51,709 bases of DNA from Cruorifilaria tuberocauda (Eukaryota; Nematoda; Chromadorea; Rhabditida; Onchocercidae): assembly GCA_013365365.1 (NCBI GenBank), contig JABVXU010000388.1, forward strand, positions 1 to 51,709, read 5' to 3'. The notes beneath the pieces are model-generated. The model had not been told where the DNA came from and searched no databases. It was given only the letters and a program-made list of their open reading frames with translations. Position numbers and translations under genes: made by a program. Below are positions 23,457-31,772 of the stretch, one piece after another (position 1 is the stretch's first letter; every line of letters begins with the position of its first letter).

Positions 23457-26400
23457 GTTTTCCGGATGATTGTTTCGTATCTTCTTGAAACAAGTTTAAA
23501 ATATTTGATGGTATAAATGGATTGACCAATGGACTCATCAAAGATGTATGTGATAGATGTGGCATCGTACTGTATGTTGATAAATCGTATGGTAGAAAAC
23601 TCTGTAAAAAAAAAAAAGTAGAAAAAATTACAATAATAAAATATTATCAGTGATAAGAAATATTATCAGTTAAAGAAGAAAAAAGAAAGGAAATGATAAA
23701 TTAGAGTTAAAATCATAATTAAATTACTTTTTTTTTTTTTTAAAAATATTTTCATTAAATTAAAATAGGTAAATGTAGGAAAAAAAAAAGTGAGGTTAGA
23801 ATAGATGATTGATTGTTAAATATAGAAATAAGCCATATGTAATGAAATTTGAAGATTATCAAAATTTAATTTGATAAGATTAAAACTTATCAGATAAACA
23901 AATCATAGAGCTCAATTCTTTGAGATCAAATTATCAAACGAATAATTTTTATTTATCAGAAAATATTTTCTTCAAAAAGAAAAATACATGAATAATTTGA
24001 AGAAAAATTTATTCAATCTAAATTATTTAAATATTTTAATAATTCCATTTCCGCGCTCAATTTATGATTTCAATGTATCCTGAATTCGTAATTTCAGTAT
24101 AATAATTATTTAATTAATTCCAGTATAAAAAGTACAGCAATTTAATTAATTAATTAATTAATTAATTTCAATACAATACGTATAGTAATTATTATATGAT
24201 ACTAGAATGATAATGTTATCATTTCTGCAGGTTCCGTTTTAAAAAATAAAACACGAAATTTAAAAATTAGCAACATGAAAAAAAGAAAAACTTTTAAAAG
24301 CTAACTTATGAAAAAAAAACTATTATTTGATGAATTGAAAAAAAAAAACAGAGTTAACATCAGGTAGAAAATGAAAGTACCAATATCAATATGAAAGTAC
24401 CAGTATCAGTAAAAATAATCCCATCACATCAAAATCTTATTTTATTTTGTACTAAATATAAATTGCTTTATTAATTTAAATTTAAAAGCAAAAAAGCAAA
24501 ACTGTCAATCATGAAGTAAGTATTCGAGTATTCTATTTCTGATATCTATTAAGAAGAGTGAAACTTTTATTTGAATTTAGATGTTATCAACAAATGTTAT
24601 CAAAACGAATCAATTTCCCCCATTTTTCTCATTTTCACTTTCGTTTCTTAACGTCTCTTGTGATCTTACGTCTCGTTCACTTTCATTCCGTCAATCATAA
24701 AAAAAAAAAACACATTACGTCTAAAGCAAAATCTCGGTTGACTCTCGGTTGTAATCATTAGACATCAATTTATTCCACTGAGATATGTTTTAAGTGGAAA
24801 ATAAAAATACCGAGGAAACATGAAATCTCATATTAGCATATTAGCTATTTTACTGTATGTTTTTCTTTGCTTGAAAATCTGACGTAACCACGTGAAAGGA
24901 AAACTTACGTAAACAATCATTTAAAATTGATAATTTAAAAAAAAAGGGAAAAATACAAATTGAAATGAAAAGATAAAGTTTCAGATGCTAAGTAAATATT
25001 AAATAATTACTAAGTAAAGTTCAATTCCTTAATAATTACAAAGTAAAGTCCAACTCTTTGAACGGAATTACTCGGCAAAGTTTCAATTTTTTAAATAGAA
25101 TTACTAGGTAAAGTTCAATTTCATTATAATTTTTCAATATGTTTACGATTGAACTTTAATTAATTTCTTTCATTTTAAAATATTTCTAAAAAAGTTTTTC
25201 AAATTTTGTAATTTAAACAAAATACACTTCATAAAAACTTTTTGATAATGTTATTAGCATAAGTTAGCAGAAATTAGTAAGTTAGAAATCTGATAAATTT
25301 TATAAAAACTAAATTTCGTACTAATACCTTAATTTAACTTATCAATAAAATTCACCAAATGAACAATTAATAGATTATAAACTATTCTAGGTACACAATT
25401 ACTACTTGCTTAATTGATACTTTACTTATTAAATGAACAATTAACAAATTGTAAACTATTTCATCCATACAATTACTACCTGCTCAATTAATATTTTATG
25501 CAAAAGCTAATTTACGATAACTTGCAATAATGATTATATATATTTCAAAGTATAGTATCTTTAATATTCATTAAACCAAAAGTTAACCAAACACCTTTAA
25601 ATCTAATCAACATTACGAAATACTTTTTCCAATCTTTCCATATATTTTATATTTTCATAAACTTAATCAACCATATTACTATTTAACAGGTAAATTAACT
25701 TTGATTACCAATTTTAAGAATCAAAATCATTAAACTAATAATAATCACAATCATATAACTAACTTTAATGGTAAAATACCTTTAACAAAATTAAGTTTGT
25801 CAATCCCTCATTCTTATTACCAATTGTGAAAATCATCAAACTAATAATTTAATCAAAATAAATAATTTAATCATCAAACCACTGCGAACAACTATATTAC
25901 TATTTAACAGGTAAAAATACCTAACAATATTAACTTTAAATAATTCCTTGTTCCTTTTACCTTTCACCATTTATAAAAAAGAATACTTTTAACAAAATCA
26001 AGTTTGCCAATTTCTCATTCTTAAAATATTCAAATCAAAATACTTTTAATCATCAAACTAATAATAACCATAACTTTATAAAACTATTTAACAGGTAAAA
26101 CTGCTTTTAACGAAATTACTTTACCCTTTTGAAAGTTAACTGAACAATATTATCAGTATTAATTACTGTTAATGAAAGTTAACTAAACAATCAGCTTACA
26201 CTAATAATTTTTCCTTTACATTTACCAATTATAAAAATATCTTCTAAATCATCAAACCACAATAATCAAATTAAAATATACCAAATACCCAAACAGTATC
26301 ATTCTCTCTAATAACCAATATAACTTTCACTATCAAAATAAATAAACAAACTAACAAATAAATAAATAAACAAACAAACAAACAAATAAAAAAAAAAAAC

Positions 26401-26775
26401 AAAAAACATTTTTAAAAATTATCAATATTTAATTGCAAAAAATATATTTCTTTAAAAAAAAAAACGAAAAGAAAAGAAACAATTTAAAATTCATCTTTTT
26501 TTTCTTTTCCATTCTATTATGATTGCGTGGTTATTTTTAGGAGAAAGTTTTTTTTTGTTGTCGTGAACCAGATAGGATATCCGTAAATTTGATAATAAGA
26601 TAAGGTAGATAGGTAAGATAGGTAGGTAGGTAGGTAGGTAGATAGGTAGGTAGATAGGTAGGTAGATACAAAAACAAACAGATACAGATACAGATAGGGA
26701 TATTCATGATTAATTTTAACAACCAACGTATACCTTGATGGGAAAATGTGGCAACGGATGCGATAAGGACGTCAT
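20323..26775 (-). CDS. bZIP transcription factor, CES-2/ATF-2/NFIL3-HLF type (spliced, 312 aa)
   Basis: Exons on the minus strand, all joined in phase 0: 26775-26734 (ATG at 26775), 23601-23239, 21396-21226, 20685-20323 (stop included). The basic region is KDEAYWERRRKNNDAAKRS plus RDSRRQK at about residues 167-192. The leucine zipper runs from about 193 to 228 (LRAAMLEQENIRLRLEVEHL and onward). An intron splits the two exactly after RRQK. KDxxYWERRxKNNxAAKRSRDxRRxK is the signature of the proline- and acid-rich/NFIL3 bZIP family, which includes C. elegans CES-2 and ATF-2. These dimerise and bind TTAYGTAA-type sites; CES-2 helps specify cell death in C. elegans (family knowledge). A poly-Ser tract (about residues 64-88) precedes the basic region, and two poly-Gln tracts follow the zipper. 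The short first exon encodes MTSLSHPLPHFPIK and lies about 3.1 kb from exon 2. I cannot tell CES-2 from ATF-2 orthology, so no symbol is given. Confidence 0.88.
20395..20510 (-). repeat. CAA/CAG repeats encoding two poly-Gln tracts in the bZIP C terminus
   Basis: Two runs of CAA and CAG codons, at about 20395-20413 and 20453-20495 on the plus-strand coordinates, encode Gln tracts after the leucine zipper. They are separated by a Ser/Pro-rich segment. Gln tracts are common in activation domains. CAA/CAG mixing suggests moderate stability. Confidence 0.85.
21155..21180. repeat. (TA)n microsatellite
   Basis: A run of about 13 TA dinucleotides lies in the intron just downstream (on the minus strand) of the bZIP basic-region exon. 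Confidence 0.9.
21798..21835. repeat. (GA)n microsatellite
   Basis: A run of about 16 GA dinucleotides lies in the second intron of the bZIP gene. On the transcribed strand it is a CT tract. The Ser/Leu-rich open frame crossing it is a repeat artefact. Confidence 0.9.
22746..22808. repeat. Exact 30-bp tandem duplication in a bZIP intron
   Basis: The unit TGATATATAAGATAAAAAAT followed by ATAAATGAAT is present twice in succession with no visible mismatch. Identity suggests a recent duplication. Confidence 0.8.
23370..23460 (-). repeat. TCA/TCG-type repeat encoding poly-Ser in the bZIP N-terminal half
   Basis: On the plus strand this is a GAT run with GAC and GCT interruptions. On the coding minus strand it gives about 25 Ser codons with one Ala. 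The plus-strand open frame of Met residues across it (23334-23516) is an artefact of the repeat. Confidence 0.88.
25670..26110. repeat. Degenerate tandem repeat with ATTTAACAGGTAAA core, bZIP intron 1
   Basis: ATTTAACAGGTAAA occurs three times, at about 25681, 25902 and 26087. Each is followed within 100-200 bp by variants of CTTTTAACAAAATTAAGTTTG and CATCAAACTAATAAT. Spacings are about 221 and 185 bp, so the array is old and indel-rich. Confidence 0.6.
26131..26195. repeat. Dispersed repeat, copy 1 (second copy at 29181-29245)
   Basis: GAAAGTTAACTGAACAATAT and the following TATCAGTATTAATTACTGTTA recur with few changes about 3 kb away at 29181. Each copy itself repeats its GAAAGTTAAYT start after about 42 bp. 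I see no terminal features or coding sequence, so this is a small dispersed repeat of unknown origin. Confidence 0.65.
26340..26400. repeat. AAAT/AAAC tetranucleotide repeat
   Basis: Alternating AAAT and AAAC units followed by a poly-A run lie in intron 1 of the bZIP gene. Confidence 0.8.
26604..26672. repeat. GTAG/GATA tetranucleotide repeat
   Basis: Runs of GGTA units interrupted by GATA lie about 60 bp inside bZIP intron 1. The minus-strand open frames of Tyr, Leu and Thr across this block (26517-26726) are repeat artefacts. Confidence 0.88.
26734..26775 (-). other. Short first coding exon of the bZIP gene
   Basis: The minus strand reads ATG then 13 further codons (MTSLSHPLPHFPIK) and a GTATAC donor, phase 0. 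This matches the phase-0 acceptor (TTTTACAG) of the next exon at 23601, whose first residues are SFLPYDLSTYST. At 42 bp it is easy for gene finders to miss. The phase match and protein-like sequence support it. The alternative is that translation starts at the Met 12 codons into exon 2. Confidence 0.6.
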
Positions 26776-27079
26776 TGCTGGAATCGGTTCAACGCTTCGA
26801 AATGAAATGTGAAATGAAAGGGAAAATATATTCGCAATTCGGTCACCTATTTCCCCAGATTTTCACTTTTATCTCTCCTATCTCCATCCCTAATACTACC
26901 TACCGATCTACCAAACTTATCTACCTGCCACCACCACCATCACCAACCAACCCAACAACCATTATCACCAGCATCAATAGCACCATCACCAACTACCACC
27001 CCACTACTATCACCAAAATGCATCTCATTCAATCTTTATCTCAATTTTCCATTTCATTTTCATTCCATACAACAGACAC

Positions 27080-28002
27080 AATATGAATTTTTGTATGTTA
27101 AACCGACAGATACATACATGCGTACGTAGACATACACAGACATACATATACATGCATGCATTACAGACGGATAAACTTAACGGATCACTTTTTATTTGTC
27201 GTCACATACATTACATTTCATATATTTGTATGTTAAACCGACAGATACATACATGCATACGTAGACATACACAGACACACATGCATGCATTACAGACGGA
27301 TAAACTTAACGGATCACTTTTTATTGGTTGTCACATACATATACATTTTATATATTTGTATGTTAAACCGACAGATACATGCATACGTAGATATACACAG
27401 ACATACATATACATGCATGCATATATGCACGCATTACAGACGGATAAACTTAACGGATCACTTTTTTTCATTTATTATCGCGCACATACATATATATATA
27501 CATTTCATGCAAATGTATGTTAAACCGACAGATGCATACATGAATACGTAGATATACACAGACATACATGCATGCATTACAGACGGATAAACTTAACGGA
27601 TCACTTTTTATTTGTTGTCACATACATATACATTTCATACATTTGTATGTTAAACCGACAGATACATGCATGCAGGCGTAGACATACACAGACACACACA
27701 TACACTCATACCTATATATGTATGTATTACAACCGATAAAATTAACAAATCACTTTTTTTCATTTATTATCACGCACATACATATGTATACATTTCATAT
27801 ATTTGTATGTTAAACCGACAGATACATACATACACAAACATACATAAACACATACACGTACGTACACATGACAGACCAATAAAATTAACGGATCGCTTTT
27901 TTTTCTCATCTATCACCACATACATATACATTTCATCACATACATATACAATGAATTTCATATTTTTGTATGTAAACCGACAGATACATGGATACACAGG
28001 AG

Positions 28003-28047
<45 letters not shown>

Positions 28048-28095
28048 TGTATGTATTATAAATTGATAAAATTAACGGATCGCTCTAACTTTTTT
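27080..28095. repeat. 130-163-bp minisatellite, seven units, upstream of the bZIP gene
   Basis: TGTATGTTAAACCGACAGAT starts units at 27092, 27227, 27357, 27514, 27644, 27804 and 27967 (the last lacks one T). Periods are 135, 130, 157, 130, 160 and 163 bp. Each unit has three conserved blocks: that start, a CATACATGCATGCA-rich stretch, and CAGACGGATAAACTTAACGG with ATCACTTTTT. The last unit ends in a (CA)n run at about 28003-28043. The array begins about 315 bp upstream of the bZIP start codon. Most unit lengths are not multiples of three, so the long open frames through it are fortuitous. Confidence 0.9.
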
Positions 28096-28271
28096 CCAAC
28101 AATTGTAAATTATTTCGAACTTATTGCAATGTCGCGCTGTTTTCATTCATTTTTTTTTTTAAATTTAATTGAATAGCAAATATTATCAGTAATTAGTATT
28201 TGGAAGTGATAACTGATAAGTGATAATTAATATAATATTGTTTCTGTACAAAAAAAAAGACTAGTCTTTTT

Positions 28272-28390
28272 GAAACAGCTTATCACTGTTTTTCCTTTCT
28301 TTCGATGATAAATGATAACAGTTAGAGGTGTTAAAACAGCTTATCACTGATTTTTTTTTCTTTCATTAATAATGATAACGGTTAGATATG
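28272..28390. repeat. 61-bp direct duplication
   Basis: AACAGCTTATCACTG at 28274 recurs at 28335. Both copies continue with a pyrimidine-rich stretch and then AATGATAACRGTTAGA. Confidence 0.75.
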
Positions 28391-29180
28391 AATATTTTAG
28401 CTTTTATCTTATCTTTAATTATAAATTCTTAATTAACTATTTTTGAAAGTAAATAAATTTTTTAAAATGTTACTTTTAAAAGTTAGAAATTTTGTTTCGT
28501 TTGCAAAAAAATGTTCAATAAATTAAATTATTTGCATTTCTTTGCGATATTTGAAATTATTGGAAATGATAAAATCATATAGCTATTGGAAATTTTTATC
28601 AGTTAGAAATGAGAAAAAAAAATAAAAATTATCAAATTTGGTGAGAATAGCTGTATAAAAGTTATTTTAAATGAGATAACTTTAGCTAAGGTAAAGTTAT
28701 ATCTTATCATATATATGACTAATTGATTTTATCCCATTAATATTGATATTTTTATTTCAAATAATTAGATAATGCAATTATTCTGAGTAATCTAAGCAAT
28801 CTAAGAAATTTAAAATATTTTAAGAATTGAATAAAGAAGAGAGTTATAGAAAGTTAATATTTTATTCCTAGGGAAATTTTCCTACACCAATTATTGCCCT
28901 AAATATTTTTCAGTAATTAACTATTAATATTATTAATTTCAGAGGTTAAATATGACAAATTATCAATTCCTTAAATTTTATCAAATTATATCATTTTTAT
29001 TTTTACTGAGAAATATTATTTTTGAATTAAATTATCGAAGAATTAATATCAGAGAAATTATTTGAACATTTTTAATCATTACGCAAATTATTAAAATTCT
29101 AATGAAAGTTAATAATTTAACAAAATTATAACGAAATATAAAAATTTAACAAAAAAAAATATATCAGTATTACTGCTAGT

Positions 29181-29245
29181 GAAAGTTAATTGAACAATAT
29201 TATCAGTGCTACTGTTAATGAAAGTTAATTAAACAAAATCAGTTT
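29181..29245. repeat. Dispersed repeat, copy 2 (first copy at 26131-26195)
   Basis: GAAAGTTAATTGAACAATAT followed by TATCAGTGCTACTGTTAATG and a second GAAAGTTAATTAAACAA matches the copy in bZIP intron 1 with only scattered differences. Confidence 0.65.
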
Positions 29246-29865
29246 AAATTGTTTCAAAAATTTTTTTTCTTCTCAAAAATTTTCTCCCCATTTTTCTACT
29301 CCTTATTTCAATCACCTATTTCCATATTTTTAAAAATTCAATTCAATCATGCAATTCACGAATGCAAATAATCCGGTTTTTTGTAGCAATTCATTAAAGA
29401 TCTATAAGTAGTTATATTCAATTAAATATTATTCTTTAGAAAAGCTTTTAAAATTTAAAAAAATAATTAAATTTTTTTTTGTACTAGCAGAGAGCGAGTG
29501 TTTTTTCATCAAAAATTTCAAATTATTCATGTAAATTTTACTTTTGAAAAAATTCGATACTTTTATCAGAATTATATTTTTAATTTAATTTAAATTAATT
29601 TCCATGAATTATTAGGCTATTTCTTTCTTTCATGATACAGCAATAATTGCTTATCATATTATTCGAACGATTTATATTAAAAGAAAAAACTTAAAATTCA
29701 AGTAATCATTGAAAAAGATTCTTTAATTTAATTTACATGTGAAAAATTAACCATTTTATCTGTTCCTGTAATTCAATCATATCAAACAATGATTGAAATT
29801 TATCTCAATTTACATTATCATGCAATGTGCTTCAAAATAAAATCATTCCATACATTGAATTCTTC

Positions 29866-30112
29866 AAATTTCCAATTATCATTGAACATGAAGCTATGAA
29901 AGCTTAAATGAAATATGAATATGAAATAATATAAAATTTAAATTTCACCTATCTAAATTCATTAAGAATTTCATCTAATAAGTTTCAGATTTCCAACTAT
30001 CATTTAACATCAAGCTGTATGAAAGCTTAAATGAAATATGAATAATAAAAGGCTTAATTTTAATTTTTAATTTCACTTAACTAAATTCATTAAGAATTTC
30101 ATGTAATAAATT
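29866..30112. repeat. Tandem duplication, about 123 bp
   Basis: GAAAGCTTAAATGAAATATG occurs at 29898 and 30021. The flanks also match: ATTTCCAAYTATCATT before it, and CTAAATTCATTAAGAATTTC with ATSTAATAARTTTCA after it. The two copies differ by small indels. Confidence 0.8.
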
Positions 30113-30572
30113 TCAATTGAATGCAAGTAGCACATTATAACTGTTTAACAAAATTCTTTTTTTTTCTTACTCTTAAAATTGAACAAGTTAATTTTTCTAG
30201 TTTTGCTATATAACAAAATGTTTAGCCATATTTACTGTTCGTTCGTATTGAATGTTCATGAATAATGATTGTGCTACTGTTCTTTTTTCCTTTTTTTTTT
30301 TTTTTTTTCTCTCCCGATGAAATGCTCGTTACCCCGCGGGGTATTTGAAATGAAATCATTAAATCCGTCTTGAGGTAACCCTTTCATTCAATGAGGTTGA
30401 ATGGACAACTAAGATATGAAGAAAAGAAGAATGGACAAGATAAAATTATATATGCGGACATACATACCTATATACATGATTAGAGAAAATCACTATCTCA
30501 CTTGATAATTTTAATTCTGTAAATCGGGTCACTAGGTCGTCATTATCCTCCTCTTCCACTTTTCTTCTTTCA

Positions 30573-30602
30573 CTCTCTCTCTCTCTCTCTCTCTCACTCT
30601 CT
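30573..30602. repeat. (CT)n microsatellite
   Basis: About 11 CT dinucleotides are flanked by CACTCT. Ordinary simple-sequence DNA. Confidence 0.85.
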
Positions 30603-30990
30603 TTTCATTCTTATTAACAAAATATCATTTATTTTTCAAGTGAGAAACTCCCTCTCGACCTGAAAATCAACATCTTTTCTCACTCTTCACTCATTCAAAT
30701 CCTCTCTCTTTAAATATTCCATTATTACAGATAAAATCCCAACTTCGAACCAGTCTTATATCTCTCACTAAGATCATTTATTTTACTGCAATTGTAATAT
30801 CCATGCATGATAATAACCTATTTAATGTTTTTTTTTTTTGCACAATCAACAGTTACTTTAAAGAATGAATGGTGAAAGCGCACCATTTAAATCTCATCAT
30901 CATATTCCGGTATTATATATAGTTTGTGTATTACATATAACAACATATCATCATTATTCAACATACCTAATGACATGAATTTTTTAAATA

Positions 30991-31704
30991 CTATTGCAAT
31001 CGTAGCATTAACCATGCTCTTTCATAATCCACGTGAATGACCATTACATTCGAAATGTAATCCGGAACCAAAACTAATATCGAATCATGGAATTTGATAT
31101 AAACGGTACTAAAATCTTCCGCACTGAAATATCCAAAGAATAATTTATTCTTCAGTATGGATAAGATAATCAAATTTTAACACGATAAAACTAAAAGCTA
31201 TAATTTCCAACATCACTGACTTTTTTTTTGTTGCATAATAAAATACTGAAAAACCTCGTAAAACAAGGAAGACAATGAATGAAATAACGGCTTAAGTGTC
31301 ACATAAAAAATTTTCACATAACAAAAGATATATTTAAGTCAGCACATTTGATGGTACTATACAATTTGTATAGCTTTTGTTTTAATATCAGTTTCATTTA
31401 CAGTCAACTACTGCCTATTATTTAACAATGATGATTTTTTAGGTCATGATTGAAACTAAACTTCACGATCCAAACTCCAGCAATAGATTAATTGGCTTAA
31501 ATATAAAATTTGCTTGTGTTAATTCTATGACGGCAGATAGCAATATATGATTTTCTTCTTAGCGACAATTTTTGTAGGCGTTTTTTGCAAAATTTCCTTT
31601 CAAACCTTTTCAGTTAATTTTGAAATTAAATTTGTCAATAAAAAGGAAACATCACGGTTTTGTTCTTTGTGGAATATTGCTATCAATTTACACGATTTAT
31701 TCAT
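30991..31704 (-). CDS. Candidate small protein gene directly behind NOP53 (83 aa, three exons)
   Basis: Proposed minus-strand exons: 31704-31606 (33 codons from ATG, donor GTTTGA), 31495-31476 (20 nt) and 31123-30991 (ends in TAG). Phases 0 and 2 match at both joins. The protein begins MNKSCKLIAIFHKEQNRD and ends VIHVDYERAWLMLRLQ. The last exon has a strong GGATATTTCAG acceptor and protein-like sequence (VYIKFHDSILVLVPDYIS). A TTTATTTTTTCAG acceptor ends at 31737, only about 36 nt past the NOP53 stop codon, which suggests trans-splicing of a downstream operon gene. The last exon loosely resembles the C-terminal strands of Roadblock/LC7 proteins, but that is a weak impression and no family is assigned. 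The 20-nt middle exon is the least certain part. Confidence 0.4.
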
Positions 31705-31772
31705 TCAGTTTTTTGGATTAACAATAAACGAACGAACTGAAAAAATAAATGATCAAACGAGCTGTATCGGTA

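Larger units (their letters stand above)
28096..30990. other. Intergenic region between the bZIP minisatellite and the NOP53 side
   Basis: I see no coding exon. It contains a 61-bp duplication (28274 and 28335), the second copy of a dispersed repeat (29181-29245), a 123-bp tandem duplication (about 29866-30110), a poly-T run (30290-30309), a perfect 14-bp GC palindrome (30330-30343) and a (CT)n tract (30573-30594). Confidence 0.6.

Noticed and set aside
23334..23516. Plus-strand frame with long Met runs
   Set aside because: It is the antisense reading of the GAT repeat that encodes poly-Ser in the bZIP gene.
27083..27523. 146-codon open frame with repeated RQIHT/LQTDKLNGSLF peptides
   Set aside because: It runs through the minisatellite. 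Several unit lengths (130, 157, 160, 163) are not multiples of three, so the repeated peptide cannot be selected for. Codons follow repeat structure rather than coding bias.
31696..31701. AATAAA on the minus strand considered as the NOP53 poly-A signal
   Set aside because: It falls inside the start of the candidate downstream gene (codons 2-3), so its role is ambiguous; it could still be used if that gene is not real.
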